Position numbers and translations under genes: made by a program. Of a stretch of DNA of 64,000 bases, positions 18,687 through 27,719 are shown one piece after another. The DNA comes from UBA11612 sp965228575 (lineage in GTDB: Bacteria > Pseudomonadota > Alphaproteobacteria > Rhodospirillales > Rhodospirillaceae). The DNA is taken from NCBI GenBank assembly GCA_965228575.1, contig CBDDHW010000034.1, positions 1 through 64,000 on the forward strand, given 5' to 3'. The first letter of the stretch is position 1. The number at the start of each line of letters is the position of its first letter. The notes below the pieces were generated by a model, which made no database searches, was not told the DNA's origin, and worked only from the letters and a program-made list of their open reading frames with translations.

Positions 18687-18738
18687 TTGACTCTGCGACC
18701 AGATATATTACATTAGAATAATTATAAAGTAATATATC
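18687..18738 (+). promoter_or_regulatory. dps promoter with extended palindrome and Irr/ICE-like core
   Basis: A sigma-70-like pair, TTGACT (18687-18692) and TACATT (18709-18714), is spaced by 16. Over its downstream half lies a 37-bp dyad centred on 18720. The outer arms GATATATTAC (18702-18711) and GTAATATATC (18729-18738) are perfect complements. The 17 bases between them match the alphaproteobacterial iron control element TTTAGAA-N3-TTCTAAA at 12 of 14 fixed positions. Irr binds that element and represses iron-storage genes when iron is scarce, so iron control of dps is the inference. Confidence 0.55.
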
Positions 18739-18763
18739 CACATCTTGGAATAGGAGCAAGCTC

Positions 18764-19276
18764 ATGGCGACCGCACGAAAGAAAACCAGCCCCTCGATGG
18801 ATATTGATATCGGCATCTCGAAGAAGGACCGGGTTGCTCTTGCCGATGGCCTCGCGCGCGTGCTCGCCGATACCTACACTCTATATTTAAAGACCCATAA
18901 TTATCATTGGAACGTGACCGGACCGATGTTTCAGACCCTCCATGTGATGTTCGAAGAGCATTACAACGAGATGTGGGTCGCCGTAGACCTTATCGCCGAA
19001 CGCATTCGCACCTTGGGACAAGTTGCGCCGGGAACGTATAAGTCGTTCACCAAACTTGCCACCATTAAGGAAGAAGAGGGCGTACCCAAAGCCCTGCAGA
19101 TGGTTGGCAATCTCGTGAAAGGTCACGAGCAGGTTGCGAAAACCGCGCGCAAAGTTCTCCCGCTTGCCGAGAAGGCGAACGATCAACCCACGTTGGATCT
19201 CATCACCCAGAGGTTGCAAGTCCACGAAAAAACGGCGTGGATGCTTCGCAGTTTGCTGGAGGACAGCGCCGCGTAA
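18764..19276 (+). CDS. dps: Dps family DNA-protection ferritin-like protein
   Basis: Dodecameric mini-ferritin that oxidises and stores iron and protects DNA under starvation or peroxide stress. The ferroxidase site signature is present: NYHWNVTGPMFQTLHVMFEE (His and Glu ligands), followed by MWVAVDLIAERIRTLG with Asp/Glu ligands. The 170 residues include a basic N-terminal tail, MATARKKTSPS, which in other Dps proteins can contact DNA. It stands alone with its own promoter. The downstream GGGGA/TCCCC hairpin lacks a T run. Confidence 0.93.
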   Translation: MATARKKTSPSMDIDIGISKKDRVALADGLARVLADTYTLYLKTHNYHWNVTGPMFQTLHVMFEEHYNEMWVAVDLIAERIRTLGQVAPGTYKSFTKLATIKEEEGVPKALQMVGNLVKGHEQVAKTARKVLPLAEKANDQPTLDLITQRLQVHEKTAWMLRSLLEDSAA

Positions 19277-19431
19277 TCCCGCGGCATCCAATTAGGGGAT
19301 GGCGTCCCCAAAACTAAATCGCCCGGCGAGTACGCATCTTCCCGTGTAATTGCGCCTTGCATTGTGCAACTATTAAGTCAGTACAAGCGTTGCTATAGTA
19401 CCGTCAATTGTGGCTTTACGGGTTTTCTTGA

Positions 19432-22400
19432 ATGATAACGTCGAACGCGCAGGTGGTACGATTGAGTGTCCGAGCTCTGCGCTCTGATGATGGTGTCGCC
19501 GCTCTAGCGATTGCCGGTGCAATTGCGGTGTTTGCGTTTAGCGCTTTGTCAGCTTTTTTGTCGAGCGCCGTAGGGGATAGAGAGCTCGCGCTCGCGCAGA
19601 GGGGTGTGGCGTCCTGGGCGACGGCAAAAGCCGCGTTGGTCGTTCAGATCAATACACAACAAACCCTTCTTTGCCCTGATCGTAACTTGGATGGGGTTGC
19701 AGAGGGGACTTGTGATGGATCCGGGGGTAACGAGCGGAACGGGACGCTACCTTGGGCGACACTTGGTATTGCCCCCAAGGATGTCATCGATCCATACGGA
19801 AATTATTATACATATGTGGTTTCTGATGTCGCGAAGGACGTTTGTACATCCATCGCGAATGACTATGATTCCGGCGCCGATGCCGAGATCACGGGTTCAC
19901 TCATCGTGCCCACAGATCTTGAAACCTTGGAAACATCGGAAACCTTAGGCACGGGAATCGCGACACCGTTCGTTGTCTTAAGTCACGGACCCAACGGATT
20001 TGGTGCGACCAGCGAGGGCGGGGTGGCTCAACCCGCGCCGCCATCCGGGCACACGTTTGAAACAAATAATGCGTCGGACAATCCGACAGCGATTTACGAA
20101 GGCCCCTTTGACGACGAAGGCACGAATATCTTTGATGATGAAGTGTTTACCGCCTCTCCGAGCGAGCTGCGAAGAATTTGTGAGGTTCTCACGCCGGGCG
20201 GATCACTCAATACCGACATCACCGAGAATTTCGAAAACGTCAGTGGCGGAATAGATACGGATAATTTCGATACAACAGGGAGCGGCACGCCGCCCACGGT
20301 TATACGTGCGTCAAATGGTGATGGTGTTGCGGAATTCACAAACGGAACGTCGTTCCTCGCAACGGCAACAAGTTTCGATTTTTCCCCGACGATCAGACCT
20401 CTTTATGTCGCAACGTATTGGACGCCGTCACCGGGCGCGCCCGCGGCTACGAACTCAGGGTTCTCTATCGCCACGCGCGCGACAGTTGCCGACTTAGGCT
20501 CGGGCACAGACATTTTCGATCAAAACACACAGCTTGGACTCAGTTTTCGATTTGATGATCGTGACGGAAGCACAAGTTCGAGTGTGGGTGTTCCTAACAA
20601 TATCACCATCCGTGATGACACCGGTCAATTGGCAATCAGTTCCGGAACCTACTCTCTTATTAACGGCGAAACATACCTCATTGAAGTTTATGACAATGGC
20701 AATGACGTTTGGATGCGCATTACTCAAGAAGACGATTCCAGTAATACCGCCTTTGCCTCCACGACGACGACAACTGACTTAAATTCAGGCGATCAACGTG
20801 TTCTGCTCATTAACGGACCCGCGCAAAGTTTTATTGACGATGTATCGGTCGGCGTCGCGATGCTGGCCTTAGAAACCAATGGCACGTCCGGCTACGCGGC
20901 GACGGCGGCAGCTGCCAACGGCACCACCACAGGCAACTTGACCCTTGAGGCGTGGATAAGACCTTATTCTCTTCCCACGGGGATGAATCGTGCGGCCATT
21001 ATCTCGCAGTGGGATACTAACGGCGGCGCGGCTGATAGCGATCAGTCTTTTCGATTGTATTTAGATAGTGATAACGACGATCGCTTGGCGTTTGATATTG
21101 GCGGAACCATCAGCTCGACCGCTGATACCGAAACTTTTGATCTCGGATATATCCCGACAACCAACGAGTGGACTCATCTTGCGGTCACGTTTGATTCGAC
21201 GTCGAAAGATGTCTCTCTCTACGTCAATGGCGTGCTCTTTCGATCAAGAACCAGCCAGACCGATGCCGCGACTGGAGTAGCGACCGCAAGTGAACGGTTT
21301 AGTGTTGGCGCGGCCTTTGATAGCGGAACGACGGCAGGGGACTTCTTCCACGGCAATATTTCCGACGTCAGAGTTTGGGACGATGTGCGCACGCGCAATG
21401 AAATTTTAAGTTGTTTTCAAACCCGTATTCCGACGAGCACATGCACAACCACCAATCTCGTCGTCAATTGGCAACTTGATCCCACACCGGGTGAAGCGGG
21501 ATTGGCGGAAACGGATGCCGTAATTACGACTGCTGGGACGGCGGGCACGTTGACATCTGCGTCGTACTCACCGTCACTTGCAAACTACTTCCGGCCATTC
21601 TCCACCGATTTTTGTCCGAGCGGTACGAGAGTGGGCGCCTATCAATGTGATTTCCGCGATTCCACCGCTGCGGGTGTTGCTCAATCGGTAACCATCCCCT
21701 CTAACCTCAAACTCGTGCATGCAAAAGTCTGGGGCGCGGGCGGCGGCGGCTGGGACCGGAGCAACAACAGCCAAAATGAAAGTGTTGGCGGCAGCGGTGG
21801 ATTCTCTCAAGGCCTCATTGAGTCCATCAATGGTGTCGCCATGGCTGGTCAGTCTCTGAATATCTATTATGGCGGATACGGTACTGGTAGTTTTATAAAT
21901 GATCCTAATGATAAGGGCGGCGGCGGCGGTGCCGGCGCAGGAATCTGGAACTCCCTCAATACGGTCGCTGGATTAGTCGCTGGCGGTGGCGGCGGCGCGA
22001 ATATCAGTGACGAAAATTCTCCCATCGACTGTGCTTCAATTGAGCATACAGTTAATCAGTGTGGCCATGGCGGACATGGCGGTGGGGCCGGCGGCAGCGC
22101 GAACACCACGCGGGCACCGGACGCGGGTACCAATAGTTGTGGCGGGCGCGGCGGTGATAATTCGCCGTCTGGCGCAGAGCCTCCATCTGCTGCTGGGTCC
22201 GACTGTCCAGATGGTGGCACCGATCCGGTTGGAACAGATGGCGGCGGTGGCGCGGACGGTCAGCTCGGTGGAGGCGCAGGCTTTGCGGTGATGAGCGGCG
22301 GTAATGGCATTGACGGTGATGAAGCCGATGGTGATGGGAACAATTACGCTGGTGCGGGCGGTGGCGGTGGCGGCGCCAACGGCTCGGGCGGCGGCGGCGG

Positions 22401-22881
22401 TGAAGCTGGTGGCTATCGGGATCAAACCAACTTTCAAGGGTATGGGGGCGGCGGCGGGTCCGGCACAGCCGACGCAGGTGTTCACAATGTTACCGGCGAA
22501 GTGCGCACCCTAAGTTTCTTTGAAAACTCTACGCGGGGTGATTTCGACGTCGGCACCGCAACTATCACGAACGTAGAAGCTGATCCTGCGGGTTTAGGCT
22601 GGCAGGTGGGAATGTTTATTGATGCGTCTGCCCACGTTCCAGTCGGCACCACAATTGTTTCCATCGACTCGGCGACACAGGTAACCATGTCGCAAAACGC
22701 AACCGGTACTCAAAACAACCGGCGTATTACCGTGACCCAAACTACGGGTGGTGGCGTTGATGATCCTGATTATTCACCGTCATATCTGAATGGTACCGAA
22801 GCGTTGCAACGCCCTGGTACTGGGGGTGTAGCTTCCGCGAGCATTAATGGCCGGGGTGGTGCCGTTGTGTTGCAGTGGTAG
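19432..22881 (+). CDS. giant pilin-like / LamG / glycine-rich surface protein
   Basis: A 1149-residue mosaic. Residues 22-47 form a hydrophobic helix continuing into GDRELALAQRGVASWATAK. The next part, with LLCPDRNLDGVAEG, GTLPWATLGI and DPYGNYYTYVVSD, resembles the head of minor pseudopilins; I see no clear prepilin-peptidase cleavage motif. Residues about 480-660 form a LamG/concanavalin-like domain (LTLEAWIRPYSLP, WTHLAVTFDSTSKDVSLYVN, ISDVRVWDDVRTRNEI). Residues about 763-1013 are glycine-rich, beginning HAKVWGAGGGGW, with runs such as GAGGGGGGANGSGGGGGEAGG. A beta-rich tail follows. Many cysteines are present. Stand-alone gene between dps and dnaE, no pilus genes nearby. A cell-surface adhesin anchored by the N-terminal helix is the best guess. 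Confidence 0.75.
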   Translation: MITSNAQVVRLSVRALRSDDGVAALAIAGAIAVFAFSALSAFLSSAVGDRELALAQRGVASWATAKAALVVQINTQQTLLCPDRNLDGVAEGTCDGSGGNERNGTLPWATLGIAPKDVIDPYGNYYTYVVSDVAKDVCTSIANDYDSGADAEITGSLIVPTDLETLETSETLGTGIATPFVVLSHGPNGFGATSEGGVAQPAPPSGHTFETNNASDNPTAIYEGPFDDEGTNIFDDEVFTASPSELRRICEVLTPGGSLNTDITENFENVSGGIDTDNFDTTGSGTPPTVIRASNGDGVAEFTNGTSFLATATSFDFSPTIRPLYVATYWTPSPGAPAATNSGFSIATRATVADLGSGTDIFDQNTQLGLSFRFDDRDGSTSSSVGVPNNITIRDDTGQLAISSGTYSLINGETYLIEVYDNGNDVWMRITQEDDSSNTAFASTTTTTDLNSGDQRVLLINGPAQSFIDDVSVGVAMLALETNGTSGYAATAAAANGTTTGNLTLEAWIRPYSLPTGMNRAAIISQWDTNGGAADSDQSFRLYLDSDNDDRLAFDIGGTISSTADTETFDLGYIPTTNEWTHLAVTFDSTSKDVSLYVNGVLFRSRTSQTDAATGVATASERFSVGAAFDSGTTAGDFFHGNISDVRVWDDVRTRNEILSCFQTRIPTSTCTTTNLVVNWQLDPTPGEAGLAETDAVITTAGTAGTLTSASYSPSLANYFRPFSTDFCPSGTRVGAYQCDFRDSTAAGVAQSVTIPSNLKLVHAKVWGAGGGGWDRSNNSQNESVGGSGGFSQGLIESINGVAMAGQSLNIYYGGYGTGSFINDPNDKGGGGGAGAGIWNSLNTVAGLVAGGGGGANISDENSPIDCASIEHTVNQCGHGGHGGGAGGSANTTRAPDAGTNSCGGRGGDNSPSGAEPPSAAGSDCPDGGTDPVGTDGGGGADGQLGGGAGFAVMSGGNGIDGDEADGDGNNYAGAGGGGGGANGSGGGGGEAGGYRDQTNFQGYGGGGGSGTADAGVHNVTGEVRTLSFFENSTRGDFDVGTATITNVEADPAGLGWQVGMFIDASAHVPVGTTIVSIDSATQVTMSQNATGTQNNRRITVTQTTGGGVDDPDYSPSYLNGTEALQRPGTGGVASASINGRGGAVVLQW

Positions 22882-22924
22882 GCGAAGAACTAGGGAACTC
22901 GTTTCTGCGCTAGACTAAATTTTC

Positions 22925-22933
22925 TGTGGATAA
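22925..22933 (-). promoter_or_regulatory. consensus DnaA box upstream of dnaE
   Basis: TGTGGATAA reads as TTATCCACA on the minus strand, an exact match to the DnaA box consensus. It lies 50 bases before the dnaE start in a 100-base intergenic region. DnaA acting as a regulator of dnaE is a reasonable inference, but one isolated box is weak evidence. Confidence 0.4.
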
Positions 22934-22982
22934 CCGGTCTCACATGGCTGACGCCGATGACGTCGTGTGAAATGCTAGGACC

Positions 22983-25900
22983 ATGAGCACCGAGACCACT
23001 CCCGCCTACGCTCCCTTTGTCCACTTACGCGTTCACTCGGCTTATTCCATGGCCGAAGGCGCGATTAAAATTCCCGACCTCGCCGACCTGTGTGTGAAAA
23101 ACGCCATGCCCGCCGTGGCGCTCACCGACACGCGCAACCTTTTTGGGGCTTTAGAGTTTTCTAAAACGTGTGCGGGCGCGGGGGTGCAGCCCATCATCGG
23201 CTGCCAACTCTCTGTTCGGCGAGAAGATGGAGAAACCGGCCAAGGTCAATCCGGGCGTCTACCAGAACCCGACCAACTGATTCTGCTTGCTCAAAATGCG
23301 GCGGGGTACAGCAACCTCATTAAACTTGTGAGCAAAGCGTTCCTTGAAACTGAGTCAGGGGAAACACCTCAAGTCAGTTGGGCTGACATCACGGGCCATA
23401 CCGAGGGTTTGATCGCTCTTACGGGCGGACTGCAAGGAACGCTCGGTAGGTTGTTGCACGATGGGCAGCGTCCCCATGCCGAAGAGTTCTTAACGAAGTT
23501 GGAGTCCTTATTCCCAGGGCGATTGTACATCGAACTCATGCGCCATGGCTTGCCCGGTGAAGAGCGCATCGAACCTGCGCTCCTCGATCTCGCGTATACG
23601 CGCGATATTCCACTAGTGGCGACCAACGAATGTTTTTTCTCGGACGCGGGGATGTACACCGCGCATGATGCATTGATATGCATCGCCGAGAAATCTTTTG
23701 TCTCCATGAGCAACCGTCGCCGTTTAACGCCACATCACCGGTTTAAGACGGCGCAGGAAATGCAGGACCTCTTTGCCGATATTCCCGAGGCAATCAGCAA
23801 TACTTTGGTCATTGCTCAGCGTTGCGCCTTCAAGGTCGATGTCCGCGATCCCATTCTTCCGAAATCACCGAAAGCGGGAGATCGCACGGAAGATGAAGCG
23901 CTCCGCGATCTTGCGAATGCAGGCTTGGAAGAGCGCCTCACGCACCTCGTCTTTACTCAGGAGATGAGCGAGAAACAGCGCGCGGCCGCGGCAAAACCTT
24001 ACCGAGAACGTCTGGAGTATGAACTCGGTGTTATCGGGGATATGGGCTTTCCCGGATATTTCATGATTGTGGCCGACTTCATCCAGTGGGCAAAGGAACA
24101 CGGAATTCCCGTAGGCCCTGGCCGCGGGTCGGGCGCGGGATCGGTCGTGGCCTGGGCTTTGACGATTACGGATATGGATCCGCTGCGGTTCGGATTGCTG
24201 TTTGAGCGGTTCTTAAACCCTGAGCGCGTCTCCATGCCCGACTTCGATATCGACTTTTGTCAGGACCGACGCGACGAAGTCATTCACTACGTTCAGCGTG
24301 AATATGGAAAAGACCGTGTTGCGCAGATTATTACTTTCGGAAAACTTCAGGCGCGGGCGGTTTTGCGCAACGTCGGCCGCGTTTTGGAAATGCCCCTCGG
24401 ATACGTCGATAAGATTTGCAAAATGGTGCCGATGAACCCGGCCAATCCATTGACGTTAACCGAGGCCATCGAGAGCGAACCCGAGCTTCAAAATTTAAGA
24501 GACACCGACGACAGTGTTCGTCAACTTCTCGATATTTCTCTCAAACTCGAGGGCCTTTATGCCCATGCCTCAACCCACGCCGCCGGTGTGGTGATTGGCG
24601 ACCGGCCCCTTGATGAATTGGTGCCCCTGTACCGCGACCCCCATTCAGATATGCCGGTGACCCAGTTCAACATGAAGTGGGTAGAGCAAGCGGGCCTCGT
24701 AAAGTTTGATTTCCTTGGCTTGAAAACACTCACCGTTCTTGAAAGAGCAAAGGAGCTGCTCGCACGCAGGAACATCGAGATTGATCTTTCAAAAATACCG
24801 CTCGATGACGCTGAGACTTTTGCCATGTTGGGACGGGCCGATACCGCGGGCGTGTTCCAGTTGGAAGGTGCGGGCATGCGCGATGTTTTGCGCAAACTCA
24901 AACCCGATGTATTCGAGGACATCATTGCGGTGGTCGCATTGTACCGCCCCGGCCCGATGGACAATATTCCCAGCTTCATAAATCGGAAATTGGGTCTCGA
25001 GCCCATTGATTATCTGCACCCGTCCTTGGAATCCATCCTCGCTGAAACCTACGGCATCATGGTTTATCAGGAGCAGGTGATGCAGGCCGCGCAGGTTCTC
25101 GCCGGATACAGCCTAGGAAGTGCCGATCTTCTACGCCGGGCGATGGGCAAGAAGATTCAATCTGAAATGGATGAGCAACGAGATACCTTTGTTGAAGGCG
25201 CAGCCGCCCGGGGGATCGACCGCAACAAAGCCTCCGACATTTTTAACACCATCGATAAGTTTGCTGGATACGGGTTCAACAAATCGCACGCGGCCGCCTA
25301 TGCGATGGTTGCCTATCAAACAGCGTACCTAAAAGCGAATTATCCGGTTGAATTTATGGCCGCATCGATGACCCTTGATATTCACAACACGGATAAACTC
25401 GCGGCCTTTAGAAGCGAACTCACGCGATTGGGAATCGAAATTTTACCGCCGGATATCAACACATCGGAAGTTACGTTTGCGGTGGAAGAGGGCGCGATAC
25501 GGTACGCGCTTGCCGCTATAAAAAACGTGGGCGTGGGTGCCATGACCGGATTGGTTGCGGCGCGCGAAAAATCTGGACCGTTTAAAAATCTGAACGATTT
25601 CGCGTCCCGTCTCGATGGGTCTGTGGTCAATAAACGCCTCCTTGAAAATCTCATCCGCGCCGGCGCCATGGACAGTGTTCATGATAATCGCGCAGAGTTA
25701 TTTGACGGCGTGGAGACAATCCTTCGGCATGCGCAACGAAATGCGAACGAGCGGTCCTCACAGCAGACAAGTTTATTCGCCGGTGAAGAGGCGGCAGTTA
25801 AGATTTCGCTCCCGAGTGTTCCCGCGTGGCGACCCATGGAGCGTCTTGCTCATGAGTTTAGTGCGGTCGGATTTTATTTGTCTGCGCATCCTCTAGACGC

Positions 25901-26456
25901 TTATGCGGGAACTTTGGATGCGTTAAAGGTGGTCAAAGCCAAAGACCTGCAGGAACTCACGGCGCATGACTGCTCTCAGCCGGTCAAAATGGCGGGGACT
26001 GTGGTTTCAAAACGCGAGCGTGTGGGGCGGCGGGGTAATCGCTACGCATTTGTGGCGCTGTCCGATGACACCGGCACCTTTGAAATCACAATGTTTTCCG
26101 AAATTCTGGCGGCATCGCGCGATCTTCTAGATGCCGGTGCGCCCGTTCTCTTAACGCTAGATGCCCAGTTGGAGGACGATAAGGTTCGCCTTCTTGCAAG
26201 CCGCGTTGAATCTCTTGAAAAGGCGCTGGCGGCCAGGGTGCGCAATCTTAAGATTGACGTCGGGCCAGATATCGAGATCGCCGAGCTCCAAAGTCTGTTT
26301 GAAGCTGATGGCCGCGGAAAAGGGCGGGTGCTAATTCAGGCGCGTTCGAACGGTCATATCGTCGAAGTGGCGCTGCCCGGCGGCTACGCGATCCAGCCCA
26401 AAACCCTTGCGGGCTTAAAGGATGTGCCCGGGATTGCCGAAATCCGGGAATTTTAA
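22983..26456 (+). CDS. dnaE: DNA polymerase III subunit alpha
   Basis: Replicative polymerase, 1157 residues. An N-terminal PHP domain opens with FVHLRVHSAYSMAEGAI. The C-family polymerase core carries the catalytic aspartates in MPDFDIDFCQDRRDEVIHYV, plus GPGRGSGAGSVVAWAL and HASTHAAGVVIG. A beta-clamp motif, QTSLF, is near residue 929, and an OB fold follows (KRERVGRRGNRYAFVALSDD). The length is that of the main DnaE1 polymerase rather than the error-prone ImuC type. ATG 22983. Confidence 0.96.
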   Translation: MSTETTPAYAPFVHLRVHSAYSMAEGAIKIPDLADLCVKNAMPAVALTDTRNLFGALEFSKTCAGAGVQPIIGCQLSVRREDGETGQGQSGRLPEPDQLILLAQNAAGYSNLIKLVSKAFLETESGETPQVSWADITGHTEGLIALTGGLQGTLGRLLHDGQRPHAEEFLTKLESLFPGRLYIELMRHGLPGEERIEPALLDLAYTRDIPLVATNECFFSDAGMYTAHDALICIAEKSFVSMSNRRRLTPHHRFKTAQEMQDLFADIPEAISNTLVIAQRCAFKVDVRDPILPKSPKAGDRTEDEALRDLANAGLEERLTHLVFTQEMSEKQRAAAAKPYRERLEYELGVIGDMGFPGYFMIVADFIQWAKEHGIPVGPGRGSGAGSVVAWALTITDMDPLRFGLLFERFLNPERVSMPDFDIDFCQDRRDEVIHYVQREYGKDRVAQIITFGKLQARAVLRNVGRVLEMPLGYVDKICKMVPMNPANPLTLTEAIESEPELQNLRDTDDSVRQLLDISLKLEGLYAHASTHAAGVVIGDRPLDELVPLYRDPHSDMPVTQFNMKWVEQAGLVKFDFLGLKTLTVLERAKELLARRNIEIDLSKIPLDDAETFAMLGRADTAGVFQLEGAGMRDVLRKLKPDVFEDIIAVVALYRPGPMDNIPSFINRKLGLEPIDYLHPSLESILAETYGIMVYQEQVMQAAQVLAGYSLGSADLLRRAMGKKIQSEMDEQRDTFVEGAAARGIDRNKASDIFNTIDKFAGYGFNKSHAAAYAMVAYQTAYLKANYPVEFMAASMTLDIHNTDKLAAFRSELTRLGIEILPPDINTSEVTFAVEEGAIRYALAAIKNVGVGAMTGLVAAREKSGPFKNLNDFASRLDGSVVNKRLLENLIRAGAMDSVHDNRAELFDGVETILRHAQRNANERSSQQTSLFAGEEAAVKISLPSVPAWRPMERLAHEFSAVGFYLSAHPLDAYAGTLDALKVVKAKDLQELTAHDCSQPVKMAGTVVSKRERVGRRGNRYAFVALSDDTGTFEITMFSEILAASRDLLDAGAPVLLTLDAQLEDDKVRLLASRVESLEKALAARVRNLKIDVGPDIEIAELQSLFEADGRGKGRVLIQARSNGHIVEVALPGGYAIQPKTLAGLKDVPGIAEIREF

Positions 26457-26505
26457 CGGGAAACTCGCCGCCGCCCTTGCTATTGCCCCAATAAACCCTT
26501 AGAAC

Positions 26506-26585
26506 CCGCGCTATTCCACACGCGGATTGGGGCGGTTCGGGAGTTCCGAACGTCCATCCGGTGCATCGGGGTTTAGCTCCGATGC
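26506..26585 (+). promoter_or_regulatory. structured rpsB leader (candidate S2 autoregulatory element)
   Basis: The 169-base gap before rpsB contains three consecutive hairpins: CCGCG 26506-26510 with CGCGG 26521-26525; GTTCGG 26535-26540 with CCGAAC 26546-26551; GCATCGG 26563-26569 with CCGATGC 26579-26585. In E. coli and some other bacteria the rpsB leader is folded and bound by S2 for feedback. No T run follows, so control would act on translation. The equivalence is inferred; only the stems are seen. Confidence 0.4.
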
Positions 26586-26625
26586 TCACCTTCCGCGGAG
26601 GCACAACCGGAGAAAAGAGGACATC

Positions 26626-27630
26626 ATGGCGCCGCCATCATTTAGCATGCGTCAGCTCATCGAAGCTGGCTGTCATTTCGGACATAACACCCGACGTTGG
26701 AACCCTAAGATGAAGCCGTACCTGTTTGGGGTGCGCGATGGGGTTCACATTATTGACCTTCAGCAAAGCGTACCCATGCTGCAACGCGCCGTGCAGGCTG
26801 TGCACGACGTGACCGCCGCAGGCGGACGTGTTTTGTTTGTTGGCACAAAACGCCAAGCACAAGATTTGGTGAAAGAGTACGCCGAACGCTGCGGTCAGTA
26901 TTACATCAATCATCGTTGGTTGGGTGGTACGCTGACGAATTGGAAGACCGTGTCCAATTCGATTAAGCGCCTAAAAGATCTTGAGGCGCGCCTCGCAGAC
27001 GAACAGCAACTTCATGGTCTGACCAAAAAAGAACAGCTGACCTTGCAGCGCGAGCAAGAGAAGTTGGACCGCTCCCTTGGCGGTATTAAAGATATGGGTG
27101 GGTTGCCTGACATTATCTTTGTAATTGATACCAACAAAGAAAGCATTGCTGTTGCTGAAGCCAACGTGCTGAACATTCCTGTAGCGGCCGTTGTTGATAG
27201 CAATTCTGATCCTAAGGGTATCACGTATCCGATTCCCGGTAATGACGATGCCATTCGGGCAATAAAGCTCTACTGCGAGTTGGTCTCCGATACCGTTCTT
27301 GACGGAATTCAAGATGAGATGAAAAGCGCGGGCGTTGATATCGGTGAGCAAGACGAGGCACCAGTAGAAACGTTGCCGGACGGCGGAGAGCCGGATGCGA
27401 GCTCGGAGTCCGACAGTGAGGCAGAGTCCAAAGACGACGCGAAGCCAAAAGCAAAAACGAAGGTTGTAAAGAAACCACGTAGCCGCGCGAAAACTGCAAC
27501 CAAAACGGCCACGAAGGCTGCGCCAAAAAAGAAAGCCAAGGCTAAAGCCAAAGCCGAAACGACGGATGAGGCTGCAGACTCAAAAGATACCAAAGCAAAA
27601 GACGCCGCTGAAAAAGATTCAGACGCCTAA
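26626..27630 (+). CDS. rpsB: 30S ribosomal protein S2
   Basis: S2 is required for 30S assembly and S1 binding. Start ATG 26626 after AGAAAAGAGG. The core has RQLIEAGCHFGHNTRRWNPK, GGRVLFVGTKRQAQ, HRWLGGTLTNW and DPKGITYPIPGNDDA. The 334 residues exceed the E. coli protein by about 90: after residue 240 comes an acidic stretch (ESDSEAESKDD) and then Lys/Ala repeats (KKKAKAKAKAE). Low-complexity C-terminal tails on S2 are common in alphaproteobacteria. Followed by tsf, the standard partner. Confidence 0.96.
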   Translation: MAPPSFSMRQLIEAGCHFGHNTRRWNPKMKPYLFGVRDGVHIIDLQQSVPMLQRAVQAVHDVTAAGGRVLFVGTKRQAQDLVKEYAERCGQYYINHRWLGGTLTNWKTVSNSIKRLKDLEARLADEQQLHGLTKKEQLTLQREQEKLDRSLGGIKDMGGLPDIIFVIDTNKESIAVAEANVLNIPVAAVVDSNSDPKGITYPIPGNDDAIRAIKLYCELVSDTVLDGIQDEMKSAGVDIGEQDEAPVETLPDGGEPDASSESDSEAESKDDAKPKAKTKVVKKPRSRAKTATKTATKAAPKKKAKAKAKAETTDEAADSKDTKAKDAAEKDSDA

Positions 27631-27719
27631 TTGGCGGCGTTGCTTTTCAATTATAATTTCTGCGGTGCGTTTTGATTAAGTCAGCTGCCGCAAAGTTTGC
27701 GAGATGACGAGGAATAGGA

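Noticed and set aside
19295..19312. GGGGA/TCCCC hairpin after dps as a terminator
   Set aside because: A five-base stem followed by A-rich, not T-rich, sequence.
21986..22485. Open frames in other readings of the glycine-rich region, on both strands
   Set aside because: Low-complexity GGC/GGT runs keep several frames open; the products are alanine- or arginine-rich with no real domain.
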